64,000 bases of DNA from Chromobotia macracanthus. Lineage: Eukaryota; Chordata; Actinopteri; Cypriniformes; Botiidae. The position numbers were made by a program, and so were the translations under genes. Shown here one piece after another: positions 23,218 to 37,325 of this stretch (positions are counted from its first letter, which is position 1; the number at the start of each line of letters is the position of its first letter). The stretch is taken from the NCBI GenBank assembly GCA_036877525.1, contig JAZGTH010000072.1, forward strand, positions 6,685,001 through 6,749,000, in the 5' to 3' direction. The notes beneath the pieces were generated by a model. The model was not told where the DNA came from. It was given only the letters and a program-made list of their open reading frames with translations, and made no database searches.

Positions 23218-25749
23218 TGTGAATCTTGCATTGTTTCCTGTATATTCTCTCAGCCACCTGTTTAGTGTCTGGAAATAGTTTAATGCCGTTTACTTACTGC
23301 ATAGACAGTTACTGAGGTCCAGTCATGAAATGTTTCCTTTAAACAGTTTACTCACAGATAACTGTGCTCTTCTCATCTTAGATTTCACTGTAATTTTTCA
23401 GTGTGAGTGGGAAATGTGCTTTGGCTGAAGCTCATGCTGTCTCTGTAGTCATGTAATCGGATCTGCTCGGTGAGAGGCGCCCATCTGACCTACTGAAGTC
23501 CAGAGTCTTTTTCTTAGTCTCAGATTTGGCTCGGATGCCAGTTCAAGCTGACCCACTTGGATAGTGGTTCAGTGCACTCATTTCAGATCGAAGCCGAAGG
23601 GCAAAGCAGTAAAGCACTCGATGCAAAAACCCTGTGATTGTGTGAATGGAGGTGAAATGTGTGGGTGTTGGTGAGGTTTAGTGGACAAAGGCAGGAAACA
23701 GGAAGCAAGGTCACGCGGTCCTGACTCCAGCAGTACCAGTCTGTTGTTTGATAAAGCCAGCAGATGCTAGCTGACAGCCAGGGTGAACGCCGGCCTTGTA
23801 GACACACTAACTGGGGAGAGAGTTACCCACGGCAGATCCCACACTGTGATGGACAGCATATGGCATGGAAGTGACAATAGACTTAAGCGATCTGATAGGA
23901 TTTCCACTCAGGAACATATGCTGCATAAATGGATGTTTGTATTTGTGAGTTCACTGATAGATGTATAAATGAGGGACAGATGTTGACTTATGTGACATCT
24001 CTCAGCAGATGTGAACTCATGAGGAATCCCCCTACATTATCCCTCCACATCAGGCCTAACACAAAATAAAAGAGTAAAATCAGAGTGACAGATGTGCAGA
24101 GTGTGACAGAGCGGGCAGTAATACGCTCATGATGATCAGCGCTGTTTTCAGGTGTGTGTGACGGCTCAGGCTCTCAGTTTAAGCTCTCATGAATTTAAAC
24201 ACCGTCATCTCGTTTGTCGCTTATTGCCATGTGGATTGAGCGTGATGACTGGATTCAATGCCCTCCTTCCTGGTTCATAAAAAAACTCTTTAAGCAGAGT
24301 TAGTTTGTTTGGGAAGACTTATTCTGAGGTGTTAAAGAAACTCCCAAAGCTCAGTTCACAGTGGCATGGCCTGACTTTACAAGGAGAGATGTGTTAGAGA
24401 GTGTGTCTTTCACAGATCATAGCACTTCCCAAAACTCGCTTCATGTCTCCAGGTGTGTCAGACAGTTACTGAGGACTGCACAGCTTCATCAGTACAGTGC
24501 TGATAATTAGCTCAGTCATGGCAAAGTTCTAACGTCTTTTTTGAGAATGTGTTCCTCTGTCTTCAGAAAAGCCTTGAGTGAGAGACATTGGCACATGTTG
24601 GGGGATAAGGGGAACGACTTATTTCTAAGTTCGTGTGATGAGAGCTTGTGAAGCTGTAAATCTGTGCCACCCCTCTGATATTGACCACCCCTTACCATTG
24701 GCTGCCCTTCATCTCCCATTGCTTTCAGCAGAAGGACTGGGAGGCAGGGATTTGGATATTTGGGCTGGACTTTAATTAGTGAAATGCATTCTTAACCTTT
24801 TAGAAGCCAGTGTGTTTTAAGACTGTTCTAGATATATTTGTTATATTTGGGCTGATGACATGTTTCATTAATATAGAATTAAATGTACACACACATGACT
24901 GCATAACGGCTGTTGCAATGGCTTTTAATGTGGCTCATCTAACTAGAATGTAAAGACAATTATTTCTAATACTGATTTGTATTAGAGTTTTGTATTAGTA
25001 TTTACTATATTAGTGAGGTTTTACATAATGTTTTATATTTTTTTCCAGATTCCAAACATTTATCTTTTGTTATGAATAATATTATCTTTTGGTTTGCATC
25101 TAAGAGGTTTTAAACAAAAAGAGAAAATATTTAGATTAAAAACCTTTCTATTTGAAAAGTATTTCATTCATTAAAGGCGGAGAAGGTGTTTTTTTTTCCT
25201 GAAACAAGGTTGAAAGTTTATGCTGGTTGAAGTCTCTTTACATCCTGGTTGCAATCGTTAAGTAATGTGGTTTAAATGTATATAAATATCTTTTTGTGGA
25301 AGATCAAATTTTCAGTCCAAATGTGATGATGTTGTACTTGCCTGTCAAACTCTATATGTGTTCATGTGTTTTGGAAGTGTGGCTTTGGAGAGCGCTTTGA
25401 AGGGAGGACGGGTATCTCATGTTTTCAGAACTAGCTTAGTATTGCTAGCCTCTAGTACAGTAAGGCTGCATTTGTTTACATTTATATTACATTAGTTAAA
25501 TGTGTTAGTTAAAGTTGTATTAGTTGTATTAGTTATTGTTACATCAACACGTAACAATAAAATGTAAAATTGTAAAATGTAATGTTTTGTTATAATAAAA
25601 ATAAAAAGTTTTGTTAAATTAGTAATTATTATCCAATAAAACCTTAATGAATGAAAATTTACCAAAAGATGGTTTAAATAAATACTAATATAAAGGCATT
25701 GAATCTAATTTTAATCTAATAATAATATTACTCAGAAAGGTGACGTTTT

Positions 25750-25960
25750 ACAATATCAGAATTTATCTTTAATGTTAATTTCAACATTTACTCATATTTT
25801 TTACATTAAAAGTTGTACCTTTAAACGTTAATGACTTAACATGAACAGACTATGAACAGTTGTATTGCATTAACATTACCAAATATTTATAAATGCTGCA
25901 AAAATGATAAAGCTGATGCATTAACTAATGTAAACAATGGAACGGCATTGTAATTTGAAG
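25750..25960. repeat. teleost dispersed repeat, diverged copy 1
   Basis: AT-rich sequence with strings such as TTAATGTTAATTTCAACATT, ACTTAACATGAACAGACTAT and GATGCATTAACTAATGTAAA, typical of a non-autonomous DNA-transposon family scattered through fish genomes (TTAGTTAATG / TAACATGAAC motifs). A related copy lies at 35.5 kb. Borders are unclear and no target-site duplication is visible. The preceding 250 bp has related TTAGTTA strings. Confidence 0.5.
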
Positions 25961-28900
25961 TGACTGTAGTGATTACTCATCGTGATATAGGATTTTGGGC
26001 TCACCAACCACCCTTAGAAACGTCTCCCTGCTTTGACCATCTACTACAGCTTTCCAGGAGGGTAAAAAACAAGTCAAAGCAGTGATTTGTATGCCAGCAA
26101 AGTACTGTAGCTGAAAAATATCCCCAAGCCTTCCCCAGATATCTTAACTATCTTTCTATCTCCATATCTAGCACAAATCTCATATTCATATTCTGTGGAA
26201 GTGAAGCTTTAAGATAAGGAGATCCAGCATCAAAACTGTTGCTCTACTACAAAGCATCCTTCCTTTCATCCTTTCTGTGGACTCTCTGTCTTCTGCTGTT
26301 TTGCTTTAGTAAATTATGCACCCTATATAACAAATGAATGTGTCTATAAATCACCAGAGGCATTGAGAGAAGCTACAGAAAGTAAATATTCGGTACCTTC
26401 GGAGGTTCTTTGTTCAGTTTCTCTTACACTTACATATTCTGTGTATGAGACAGCTTGGCCTTTATGCCTCTGCCTGAAGGCACTTCTCACAACCCCACAT
26501 GTTAAACATCTGCTCCAGCTAATATGCAGCCGTAAACCTCAAACCTGGCGCCCACCCTCTCATATCTTCCCTCAGTGGATACAGCCCATAATACTCTCAC
26601 ATTGCTTCTCATTGGAGCACAATGCTGCTGTTGCTCAGCTCTCTCTCAATCAGCTGTCAGGTGTGAAAGCCTTGCAGGCTCGTATGCAGTGTGCAGGTTA
26701 TTGTTGCACTTATAGGAGCATGATATATATTGAGCAATTATCAACAAATACTTTACAGTGATGTACTGAAGGATCTCTCATGCTGGGGGAAATTAGCACA
26801 ATAAAACAAAATTCCACAGTACTTACAGCTACAAAACAGCATCCCACTAGAATGTTTTGTGTCAACACGGTAGATGTGATGAAGACAACAAGGAGAATCA
26901 GATATGCATTCTTGTTTGTATAGAGTCTCTCTAGAGGGTCTGCAGGACTAACAGGTCTCTGCAGGCACTCACTGACTTCTCCTGGCTGACACCTCCGAAT
27001 CGATTGACCTGGACAAGTGCTGAGGGATTTAGTACCCTGGACAGACGTATTTCAAATTAGTGATCTTGTCCATGACGGTAGAAGTGACAGTTTCCAGTTC
27101 TTGCTGCAGCCATTTAGTAGTCAAATCACAATTTGGCCTACAACCAACTTAGTATGTTCAAACTAGTTCTTCTGCCAAAATAACTTGGTAGATATCACCA
27201 CTCTGTTGGATCTCTACTTTAAATAAATGAGACTGACATGACATTTTGAGTCTAGGCTAATCGATTCTCATGATCTTCATTCAAGCATGCTGGAATGGGC
27301 TCTGCAAAACTGACAGTCAAAAAGGATCATCTCTCTCTCACACACTTTCAGAAACTTGGCATTTGAGTCTTGAAAATGGCCTGTGTAAAGTTTCTTGCTC
27401 TTGTCTGGCTGTTTTTGTGCAGGGTTGGTGATCTTGAGCTCTCATCTCAGTGGTGACCTCATGAGATGGATTATAGCTCTTACCTGGGTGGTGTGTCTTG
27501 TGCAGGTTTCTGTCACTGAAGGAGATGGCTGATGTTGTTGAGATTTTCGACAGCAGCGCAGTGCACCACAGCAGCACGCAGATGTGCGACTAATGATAGT
27601 ATCATTGAAGACAATAATGATTATAGTAATATCCATGTGTTCACAGTCAGTCATTTCCTCCCAAATATACTTCTGCACACAACCACAAGAGCTTGATTTA
27701 TGTGAACGTTGTCTTGGCATTTTTCTATGTGTGCATTTACAAAGTGATGTCATTCTTAAGCCAGAGGCGTTGCATCTCTGTTTTAATCAAAGTATCTTCT
27801 TGCTTACAATGTGGGGGGTATCTACGATAAGTAAGAATATAGACAGTGATATTTTCTATCTCTGCTGTTTGCATGTGCAGATGAGAGGCAGTGGCAGTCA
27901 TATTTTGTGCCTGTTTTATTTCTTGGTTTCTTTCCAGAAACCAAGAACCACACTTAACAAAACATGAGAAGCTCCTTTAGTTGCCGCTCTGTAGAGGCTC
28001 ATGGTGGCATTGCTTTTAGCCTCCAGTATTTTATCACTTTCAGCTTCCAGTACCTTCCGCCAGGCAGATTAGTGCTTTTATCAATAAGCAGCTTAGCACA
28101 AACGCTGCTCTCAATAATGTGTCATGACTGCTGGAGGCTCTTCTGCTCCTCTGAGCTGTTTTACTTTTTCTGGTATTTTGGTAGATGTAGTCGTAAGTGT
28201 TCTGCCTGTTTTTCCTTTTTGTCTTTGTGTTCTTTTTCACAGATGCAGATTTGAGTTATTTTACCTCATTCAAAGGCCAACAAGTCAGATTTCTGAGGTG
28301 TCAGTAATGAAGTGCCTCATTCAGTGTGAGGAAAAATCAACTTTGCGTAATGTCTTATCATGAGGTTTGTATGATGTGACAGGCACATTTCTCCCCTCAG
28401 CCTGTTGCCATGGAGAAACACTCAGCATTAGCTGTTGCTGATGTTTATTTGAAAATATTGATTGAAAACATCATAAATGAAGGCAAACAGTCCCCTGAAG
28501 ACTGAAGATGCCCTTTGTCTAATCTATTTACTTTTCTTTATTATAATTCTCAAATTCAACAGGCAGAAAAATAAGATCTTCACCATCTCACAAACAATTC
28601 ACTTCAGCTTTGAAAGTCTTGCTGGTGTACTGTAAGTTTGGTCTTGTTTAAGGAAGGGAAGCACAATTTGTTCAGTGGAGACTGGTCTGTTTCGTCTGTG
28701 GGTCAGTGTGAAAGTTTTGTCAGCAGAGAGTGAAACGAGAACAAATGCAGCTCTTAGACAGCTCAGCCCATTAGAGCGATAGAGAGCTGAACACAATCCA
28801 TTTAGCTCCATTAGGAAGGTGTACATTGACACACACTCACACCTTCACTGCGGTGTGTTGTTACACTTACAATCACGCTTCATTATTCAGACACTTCATT

Positions 28901-31900
28901 CGTAAATCATGCAAGTTACAAACTATTTTCTGTTAATATCACTATGAGAGCGTTCTGACCGTGAGCACACTGCAGTGGAAGTGATGCATTTGTTTGCACA
29001 CAGGAGGGATGGTGGGAAGTAAAGCAACAGTTTGGATGTGATGTCATTCTCTGGCTCTGAGCTGTCTGTGACTCAATCACAAACCAGCAAGAAAATACAA
29101 CTAAATCAGTCCTTCCGATCCAGCAGTCATTACGAGAGTCATGTCAGTCAAGCCCCTTGACAGCCGCTTGACGGCCTGCATTCTAACAGAGATGTCAACA
29201 CACAGACTTGACTCTGACCCTGTCAGAACACAAGTCGAAATACAATCTCTCTCTTTATCTCCACCGCCGCGCAAAACTGCTTCATTGTGCAGTTTTAGGA
29301 TCAAAGCAATTACGTTTAAATTGCTCAACCCACATCTACAGTGGCAAACACATTTAAGACCTAGTTTAATATCTGAAGCTTCAAGACTATTCGTCCTCAT
29401 GATGGAAAACATCCATTTTCTTGTGTCCTGGATTGGAGAATAATCCATTTACTGAAAAATCCTGCAAAAAATGTGTGAAAGCACATGTAGTGCCAGTGAG
29501 AGAAGCAGTTGCATAATCTGTCTGCTGCTTCTGCTGGTTGACAAGAGCAGTGATCATGATTTCCCTCTGTCTTCACCCCAATGGGAAGGCAGGATATTAG
29601 AATTATTTCATGAATATTTAAGCTCTCCTCAGCAGAATGATGTTTTATGTTGACACTGAAGAGAAACAGTGCTTAATTGTGTAACGGTGAGAGTGGAGAG
29701 GGTTCGAACAATGTGAATTGTACTGATGTGCCTTGTTGTATTAATCTCAAAAGGAAGCACATCAAGCCGGATGTATTCTGGGATGAGGGCGAAAGAAAGG
29801 AACGTCAAATGTTTTCCAACATGAGACAGGGCTTCACGTACCCCCTGCATCTGGCTTCGCTTGTAGTTGTCTGTGAGATGAAGTTTTCAGGATGAGCTCA
29901 ACGACACGGTGCTTTGAAACCACTGGGGACGGAGCAATGGTACGTTTGCAATTTTATATCGGTCTGTATGTGGTGTTGAATTCTATTTAAATGGATGATA
30001 TTTCTTACAACATTGATTCCGGAAGCATTTCCTCCGGGTAGAAATGGTCACTGGTGTTGAATAACATGGCTAAACTTAATCCAGATCCAATATTTTCCAC
30101 CATGTTGGAATCCCTTGTCTGACAAATAAAAATGCCATGTGTAGAAGAGATCAAGAGGCAAAACTAGAGACAAACAGAGTGTCAGTGGACTGTGGTCTAA
30201 TCCTTTATTTCCTGTGGTAAGAGATTCTTCGGGTGAATGCTCTAATGTCCATTCAGAGGTGATTGTTTGCATGGCAGTCTCACACTCTTTTCTGGGTAGA
30301 AGCATGTTTAAACACAAAGGCAGTAGAGAGGGGGATAGCACTGAACAATGCACCAGTGATGATTATCTGTCCAAAAGCACTCTGGATGATGAAATCCAAC
30401 TAAAGTTCTTTAAAAAAACAGGGTGGTCTGTCGCTGACGGTCGTGCATTCATCATCATGTTTTGCAAACTATCTGTAGCACTGTAACTTAACCTAAAGAG
30501 AGCCTGTGATATTTGTGATGCAAACCAGGACAGCATCAGCACTCTTAGAGCAGCTCTCGTCCAATCAGATTTGTGGAGTGTAACTAACCGCCACATAATT
30601 GATGATAATGCCACATGATAATCAGTGTTATTTTTTTGACTGTAATCAGAATACACAGCAGATGCAGAAAAACACTCGCTCTCTTTCCATCTGAGCTTTG
30701 AACCAGCAGCCAGTGCATCACCTGCGTGACCATAAGCCATAAAAGAGGGAGAAAAATTGTGTTGAAAAATTGCTCCAGTATTTGCCAGTATTATATTTTT
30801 GACAGTCATGTCATTAAAGCTCCATTGGATTTGAATTGAAAAGGCAGAGAGTTTACCGCAGTAGCTGTGATCTGACATTCATTAAATACAGACACTCTCT
30901 GGGTGGATGCACAATACCAGTAAATGAGTTTATCCAGTTCTGCCAGCCGTGAGTTCTGGACTGTAGCCTCAGCTGTGGCCTTCTCACATCTCAAAACCAT
31001 ATCAGTCCCTGCAGGGTGAAGAGATAAAATGAGAACGAGAGGGAGAGTTGTTGTTGTTGTTATTGAGTGCAACATTCCAGTTGGGAAGTAAAAATCTCCT
31101 TCATGTTCTTTATAGAGAAATTGATTTTTAATGTATAAACATTTCAAGTCAGACCTACTGTGAGTTTTGAGATTGTTAAACAACAGTAACTCATGTAAAA
31201 GCCAGAAGTCAATGCGACTTCTGCTTCATTTGGAAAAAAGAATGTGGTGTTCTGCCTCAAAAGTACACAGGCTTACACCCTTGTCTTTCTGCTTTTGATA
31301 CTTTCTGCTTCAAAGTTTATGATTCATCTCCACGCTGGTTGACTTATAATGCTGAGATTTTTATTAAAGAATTTTTCAAAATCCTTCCAGGGGAAATTAG
31401 AATGAGGAAAAACTTTTGATTTAAGCTGCTGAAAAAATGGTCAGTGTGGCAGAGAGATTTTTAGAGGTTTCTGACCCTCCTTTAAAGCAAAGATCCCTTC
31501 TATTTTAGCCTGTATAAATAAACTATTTAACCCGGATAAAGACAATCAAACGCAGCTCTCAGAAGCTCTATGAAACAGGACAGAAGAGATCCTACAAAGC
31601 TCCACCTCAGGCTAGGGAAGTGTGTCTGTTAGTGTGCTTGCGTGTGTCTGTGCGCATGCGCCCGTCTGTGTGTGGCAGTGGTGAGACTCTGAGGGGGTTC
31701 TAGGGCAGGATTTATTCTTACTGTTGTGAAGAAGAAACACACCAGTGAGACAGTGATAAATGAACTGCTGTTCCCCCTTTACCCCTCTCTTCCCCCCACT
31801 CCTTTCACACTGTCCTCTGCTTCTATCATCTTCTGAAGAGTCTTTGTGCTGGGTTCTCTTAAAAGCTGCCCGAGGCGAGGTCTGCGCACCAGACGCTTAA

Positions 31901-34614
31901 TTCAGAACTCACTCTGAATCTGTGTTTGTGGCAGAATTAAATTGTGCTGTTTAAACTCTAATTCAGAATTTACCACCAAAGTCTTTGAAGACAAATATCG
32001 TTAATCAGGCTGGAGAAGATGGAAAGCCTAAATACAAGTCCATTTTGTTAAGTGACTTCTTTCAATTGCAGTTCAGTAACTTCCTCTTTCTGTCATTTTA
32101 ATTCAAATTGTAGTTCCAGCAACCTTCTGGCAGTTTTACAAACATGCACATTTGTCTTTGTGTATTCTGGTAGGGGCAGTGCTGTTATTATGTGCATTTT
32201 AAATACTATACACTAGTGCGTATGGCCTCTTTAGGTAGAGGCTAAGCTTTTTTTGCTGTAGTATTAATAGGCTGTCTATATTAATAGGTCTTCAGAAATG
32301 AGATGCCAGATAAGAAGATTATTAATTGCATGGCTACCTCTGCACCCGCATTTTCTCTGTGTTTCTTCCTCCCTTGTGTTTTTGTTTCGATGCCCAGCGC
32401 AGAGGCTGATAAGAGAAGAGCAGCCCACCCTGATGGGCTCTGAGTCTGTCTGTCTGCCCCTCGTCATGCTCACTGTGGCTGTGCTAATACAATTAGCCAC
32501 TCCACTCCATAACCGAGATCACACAGAACTGCACCACAGCTCGATCACTACGCTTAACAGCACAACAATATCAGCTCCAAATCATGTAAGCTACTACACG
32601 AAACATCTCAAGTTCAGCCCAGGAGAGCTGTGGCTAAAGCGAGCTTCTAATACTTACAAGAGCATAGAAAAACATTGTCTGTTTTTAACAGGATGAGAGA
32701 AGGTAATTAACAATACCATGATGTAGCATAGCATGAAATGACAGTTTTGGAGGTTTGATTCGGTCCCCTGGAGGGGTTTTTAAAATTATCTGGTGTTTAA
32801 CGTGGCGTGCAATTATGTGTTTGTTTGTAAGAGGATCATGGTCTTCCAGCATTTATTACAGGATTTAAAGAGCTTGGAGAAGCAGATGTTTTCATTATTT
32901 AGCTGATACATGAACACTTGGAGCTATACTTATGAACTCACGTTTCACCAGCAGATAACTGTCTTTTTGGTTAGTTATGATGCCAAGAGCAAGTAAATAA
33001 TCACACAACACCTACATTACCTTATTTTTTAGCTTCATCTTCATGAAACGCTAATGTAATCCTAACTTCTATTTTGTGGAGTGGCAGAACATGAAACATC
33101 CAAAACATTATCTCGCTGTTTGCTGCTGCTCAGTACATTCCACTAGTTTCCCCTCAACTCTTGAGTGTTAAAAGCCTCACCTGTAGCTGGGGAACACCTG
33201 GACTGGGTGGCAAACTTTCCAAAGAGTAATTGTTAGGTATGGGAAACAATGTCATACTCCAAATTCCATCTAAAAATACCAGAAGAGAGAGTGCGCAGAG
33301 GCATGAATCTCCAGAGCCTGAAAATACACAGTCGGTTTTTGTTTTTCGCTTTCTTAATACTACACTTATTCCTTGTTTGAAATCACTGACTCTCAGCAGT
33401 CGTTTGTCACTTTTGCTTTGAATGCCTGTTTAGAAATTCATGATCTTTTCCCTTTTGGATTAACGTCAGTGTAAACAATGGACAGGCATTGTGAGGTCTG
33501 AACTGCAGCTGTGTGGATTTCTGTGCTTACAATAGAAAGATTTGTGGAAACTGCAGAGTCTTGTGCTGGGTTGGATTGTGTCTGATTAGCCGTCCATATG
33601 AAGTGAGAAGTGGGATTGGAGAAGTGTCATGTGAAGCAGTCAGTTGCCGCTAGACATTTCTCCTGAACTCAAACATACTGTCAGCTTTTGTTCAGCAGAG
33701 AGCGGCATGTCCTCACAGGTGACTCATGTCATTGTGTGAACACTGAGTTTCTTTCAGGGTTTGTTGGTCATCAACTTTAGTTTGTATAGCTGCTGTTAAC
33801 ACCAGGTTTTAAAATGTGTCTTGCATGATTTAATGATAAGCAATCACGTGAGAGCGATCATAATTTACACCTGGTTGTAATTTTGTTTTCTGCTGTTGCA
33901 AGAATATATGTATGTATGTATGTGTATATCTTGTCATATCTGCTGTCCAGATAAATGTATCCAAAAATGTGTATCAAAAACGTAGTAGATATGGAGCAGA
34001 ATTCTCAGTCTCTGGATGTTGTGTGGGGGGGTCACATCTGTATCACCCCTTGGTTTTATTCCTTCAGTACTACACAGCACAGTTGGGCCTCCACTGGGGC
34101 GTGTGCTGGGCCCATCCTGTTTTCCGGCATCGCCCCGTCTATCCAGCTGGGGTCCAAATGAAGTATGAAGCTCTTTTGTCCTGTGTTTTGTTGTCATGGC
34201 ACAGCTGGGATTCAGACCAGCCTGTGTGGTACATTCACCATCTCTATGAAAGCACTGCTGGAGAGGGATGTGGTCCGCAGTACCCCCTCAGCCAGAGCGT
34301 CACAGCTGGAGCTTTAACTAGACTTCAGGCAATCCGCCTGGATCCATTGTGACTGAGAACTCAAACACTGCATATGAAATGAGCTTCCCATCTTTGCTAA
34401 TCTTTGCTGTCTTCAAAGCACCACTTGTGGAGGCAAAGTCTTTATTTGCAACTGTTGTTTTTCTCTGTCACTCCAAAAAGTAGAACTTCTCTTATTCAGT
34501 TGTTACGTTTTGATACAGACAGATAGACATGGTCAGGATTTCATTTCGGTGCTGTTGACTTGACCTTCACTCACATTTGTTCTTTGTCCCCTGTAAGTAA
34601 TCGGTGGACCCCCC

Positions 34615-34633
34615 CACACACACACACACACAC
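34615..34633. repeat. short (CA)n run after poly-C
   Basis: CA dinucleotides preceded by a C run, in intron 3. Confidence 0.85.
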
Positions 34634-35499
34634 CAAATTCAGTGGCTGGATAGCTGAGGAACCCAGAAATGTTCAGTAATGGACTGTGTGTCTGTGAACA
34701 TCACACCACACTGTTTTTCTAAATGATCTCCAACATTAAAATGTTTTTACTTTCTGTTTTCTCAAAGAAAAATTAAATGGCTCTCTCTTGGTTCTTTGAT
34801 TACATACAGTATGCACAAACAAAAACATACTGCTGTAAGAATAATATTGCTATTAAAAGTTATTGTGCATTTGATAATTTCTTAAAATGTTTTAATGAAT
34901 TCACACAGAATTAGATTATATTTCCTGAAGTTTCTCAGGTTTTTACTTTCATTTAGTTGTGCTTTTGAGATTTGTTTTTTAAACACACATTCACAGATTC
35001 TGGTGTGAATCTTAAATCAGTTTAGTCTGGCACTGGGCACATTTGTGTGAGGTGTAAGGTCGCAGCGTGTCGATGAAGCAGATTTATTGAATCGGATTCA
35101 ACAGTGATTCAGAGTTTTTGATTTGGTCTGTGTTAGTGGAGTTTGTTTGAATTTAATGTCACTTAATGTGAACTCTGTGCATTTATATGCATTTACAATC
35201 ACTGCTGCAGGCTTGTCTGGTTTCAGGCAGGCGGGCGTCCTCTGCCTGTGGTCACTGACTCAGAAAGCATTACTTATGAGGAACTTTGATTTGAAAGTAA
35301 TTGAGTTTGTTCTCCCTTGATTTCACTGGTAATAGTACTCGGCTCACAACTGTGCTGTTTGTGCTAATATAGAAATGCATTTGAGCTGCAGTGGTGCTTT
35401 AAAGACTGTTATACAGAATAACCCCATTTACTTTTAAGGAATTGCTTCTGCTCTTACATTATACATAATAATCCTAAGAACAATCATAACACTTCACAG

Positions 35500-35700
35500 T
35501 AAGGTTCTATTTGTTAGCTTTAGTTAGCTACGTTAGTTAACATGAGCTAACAATGAACAATACTTAAACAGCACTTATGTTCTTAAAGTTAATGTCAACA
35601 TGTATTTTTAATCAGATTTTGTATTTGTTAACATTTAAAGCACAATGAACTAACATGAACAATAAACAATAGCTTATGTATTAACTCATATATTCTAAAT
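35500..35700. repeat. teleost dispersed repeat, diverged copy 2
   Basis: Shares motif order with the copy at 25.75 kb: GTTAATGTCAACATGTATTT, then TTGTTAACATTTAAAG, then GAACTAACATGAACAATAAA. It opens with TTAGTTAGCTACGTTAGTTA. Both copies look old. The assignment to a known family is by recollection of the sequence style only. Confidence 0.55.
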
Positions 35701-36920
35701 TCTAAAGTCTTGCGTCTGAATAAGACCCTAATTTAGAATTTAAAAATGTTCGTTCTCGAAAACAAACATTTTCTTTTGTAAAAATTGGACAACTTTCTAA
35801 TGTAACTACAGCCTTACAGGCAAAAACAATAATGATCTATAATATTTTGTATTAACCAAAATTGATGGAATTTATGTTTAAAATTAAGTGCCTCTCTGTA
35901 TTGTCTGTTAGAATAAACCGTGTTGTTTTACATTGAGAAATGTGTCCTGTTACAGACAGATGAGTGTGCAGTGAATGGCTCTTTATAGAGTATATGTGTT
36001 TCCAGAGAGAAGAGAGAGGCTGTAGTAGAATTTGATTGAGATTGTAGAGTGAGAGCACTCGTGCAGGAGATGGGGTCACATCCCAAACGCTGAAGAGGGG
36101 TCAACTACTGGAGGAGGTGGAGGCTAGAATAAAGGGGGATAAGTCATGCTGACTGAAGATTGAGGGGGGTGGGTAGTCTCATGGGCCAGAGACAGCCAAG
36201 GTTGCTAGGAGACAGAGGGATGAGAGGAGATGTGCTCAGAGCATACAGAGAGATCTTGTGCCAGTTTGCAGTTTGAGGATTCTGGGTAAACCCTCCCTCC
36301 CTCCCTCTCCAAACGTGCCGTTTGTGTCTCAACACAAACACGCACAGCACAGTGTTAAAGGGGAAAATCATTACACACAGTAGCTGAACCCTGTGTATGC
36401 ATAATTTAGATAGAAGATGTATCAGTAATTGGCAGGGTTTAAACATCATGAGCTGAGGTAATTGAACAGTCTCCCTACTAATGGAAGCATGTCAGACATG
36501 AGTTTCCACCCAGTTGACAGTGAGTGACGGCACGCTGCAGAGAGAGCTAGTGAAAGACGAGCCACTCTTCTCTTTGAGAGCTTGTTTATATGAAGATATC
36601 ATGATGAGAGAAGTGTGTTTGGCTAGCTTGCAGCCACAAAGCTGCCCAGACAGATTTTCCTCCTCAGCGTGGGCTTCTGCCTGGGGTGTCATGTTGTAAA
36701 GCGGGCTGAGATACAAATGAGAAAACCTGTGAGTCCTTTTGACCTTCCTGTCGGTGCCCACCAATGGCCCCATTCCTCGTAGAGCCCATCTGTGTCATCA
36801 GCAACTGAAACACTTGAATTATAGTCAAAGTTACTTGCTCAGTCTTTATTTGTTCACTTTTTACAGTACTAGCTGTAACTTTCGGTTTTATGTTTAGTGA
36901 TTTAATTCATGTCCTTCTCA

Positions 36921-37325
36921 CCTGCTCTTCTTCTCATCTCTCCTTATCTTCCCTCCTCTCCCTTCATTTTCTCTCCTCCTCACTTCCCCTCATCTCCCCC
37001 ACGGCTCCTCTCTCCGATGTTCTCACCTGCTCTTCTCCTCATCTCTAATTATCTCCCCTCCTCTCCCTTCATTTTCTCTCCTCCTCACTTCCCCTCATCT
37101 CCTCCTTGCCTCCTCTCTCCAATGTTCTCACATGCTCTTCTCTTTTCTCTTCAGCTTTCCACCTCTTCTCGTCCCTCTTTATCTTTCCTCATCGCCTCAT
37201 CTCTCATCCCCTCCCTTGCTGTTCTCTCCTTACTCTCCTTGCCTGCTCTTCTCACTTCTCTTCATCTCTCCTCTTCCCTTATTTTCTCTCCTCTTCGCTT
37301 GCTGTCCTCTCTCCTTTTCATTCAT
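36921..37325 (+). repeat. pyrimidine-rich tract with 105-bp tandem duplication
   Basis: About 400 bp almost entirely C and T on the + strand. Two near-identical 105-bp units start at 36921 and 37026, each beginning CCTGCTCTTC and ending near GATGTTCTCA or AATGTTCTCA. A third begins at 37131 (CATGCTCTTC) and then diverges. Since 105 is divisible by 3, serine/leucine frames stay open across it; I regard these as artefacts. It lies in intron 3. Confidence 0.9.

Noticed and set aside
30363..30878. 171-codon minus-strand frame
   Set aside because: No family resemblance, no supporting exon chain, and within chance length for this window.
33912..34352. 146-codon + strand frame with a W/H/P-rich translation
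   Set aside because: I considered an alternative exon or a retroelement relic, but found no motif and no consistent splice sites.
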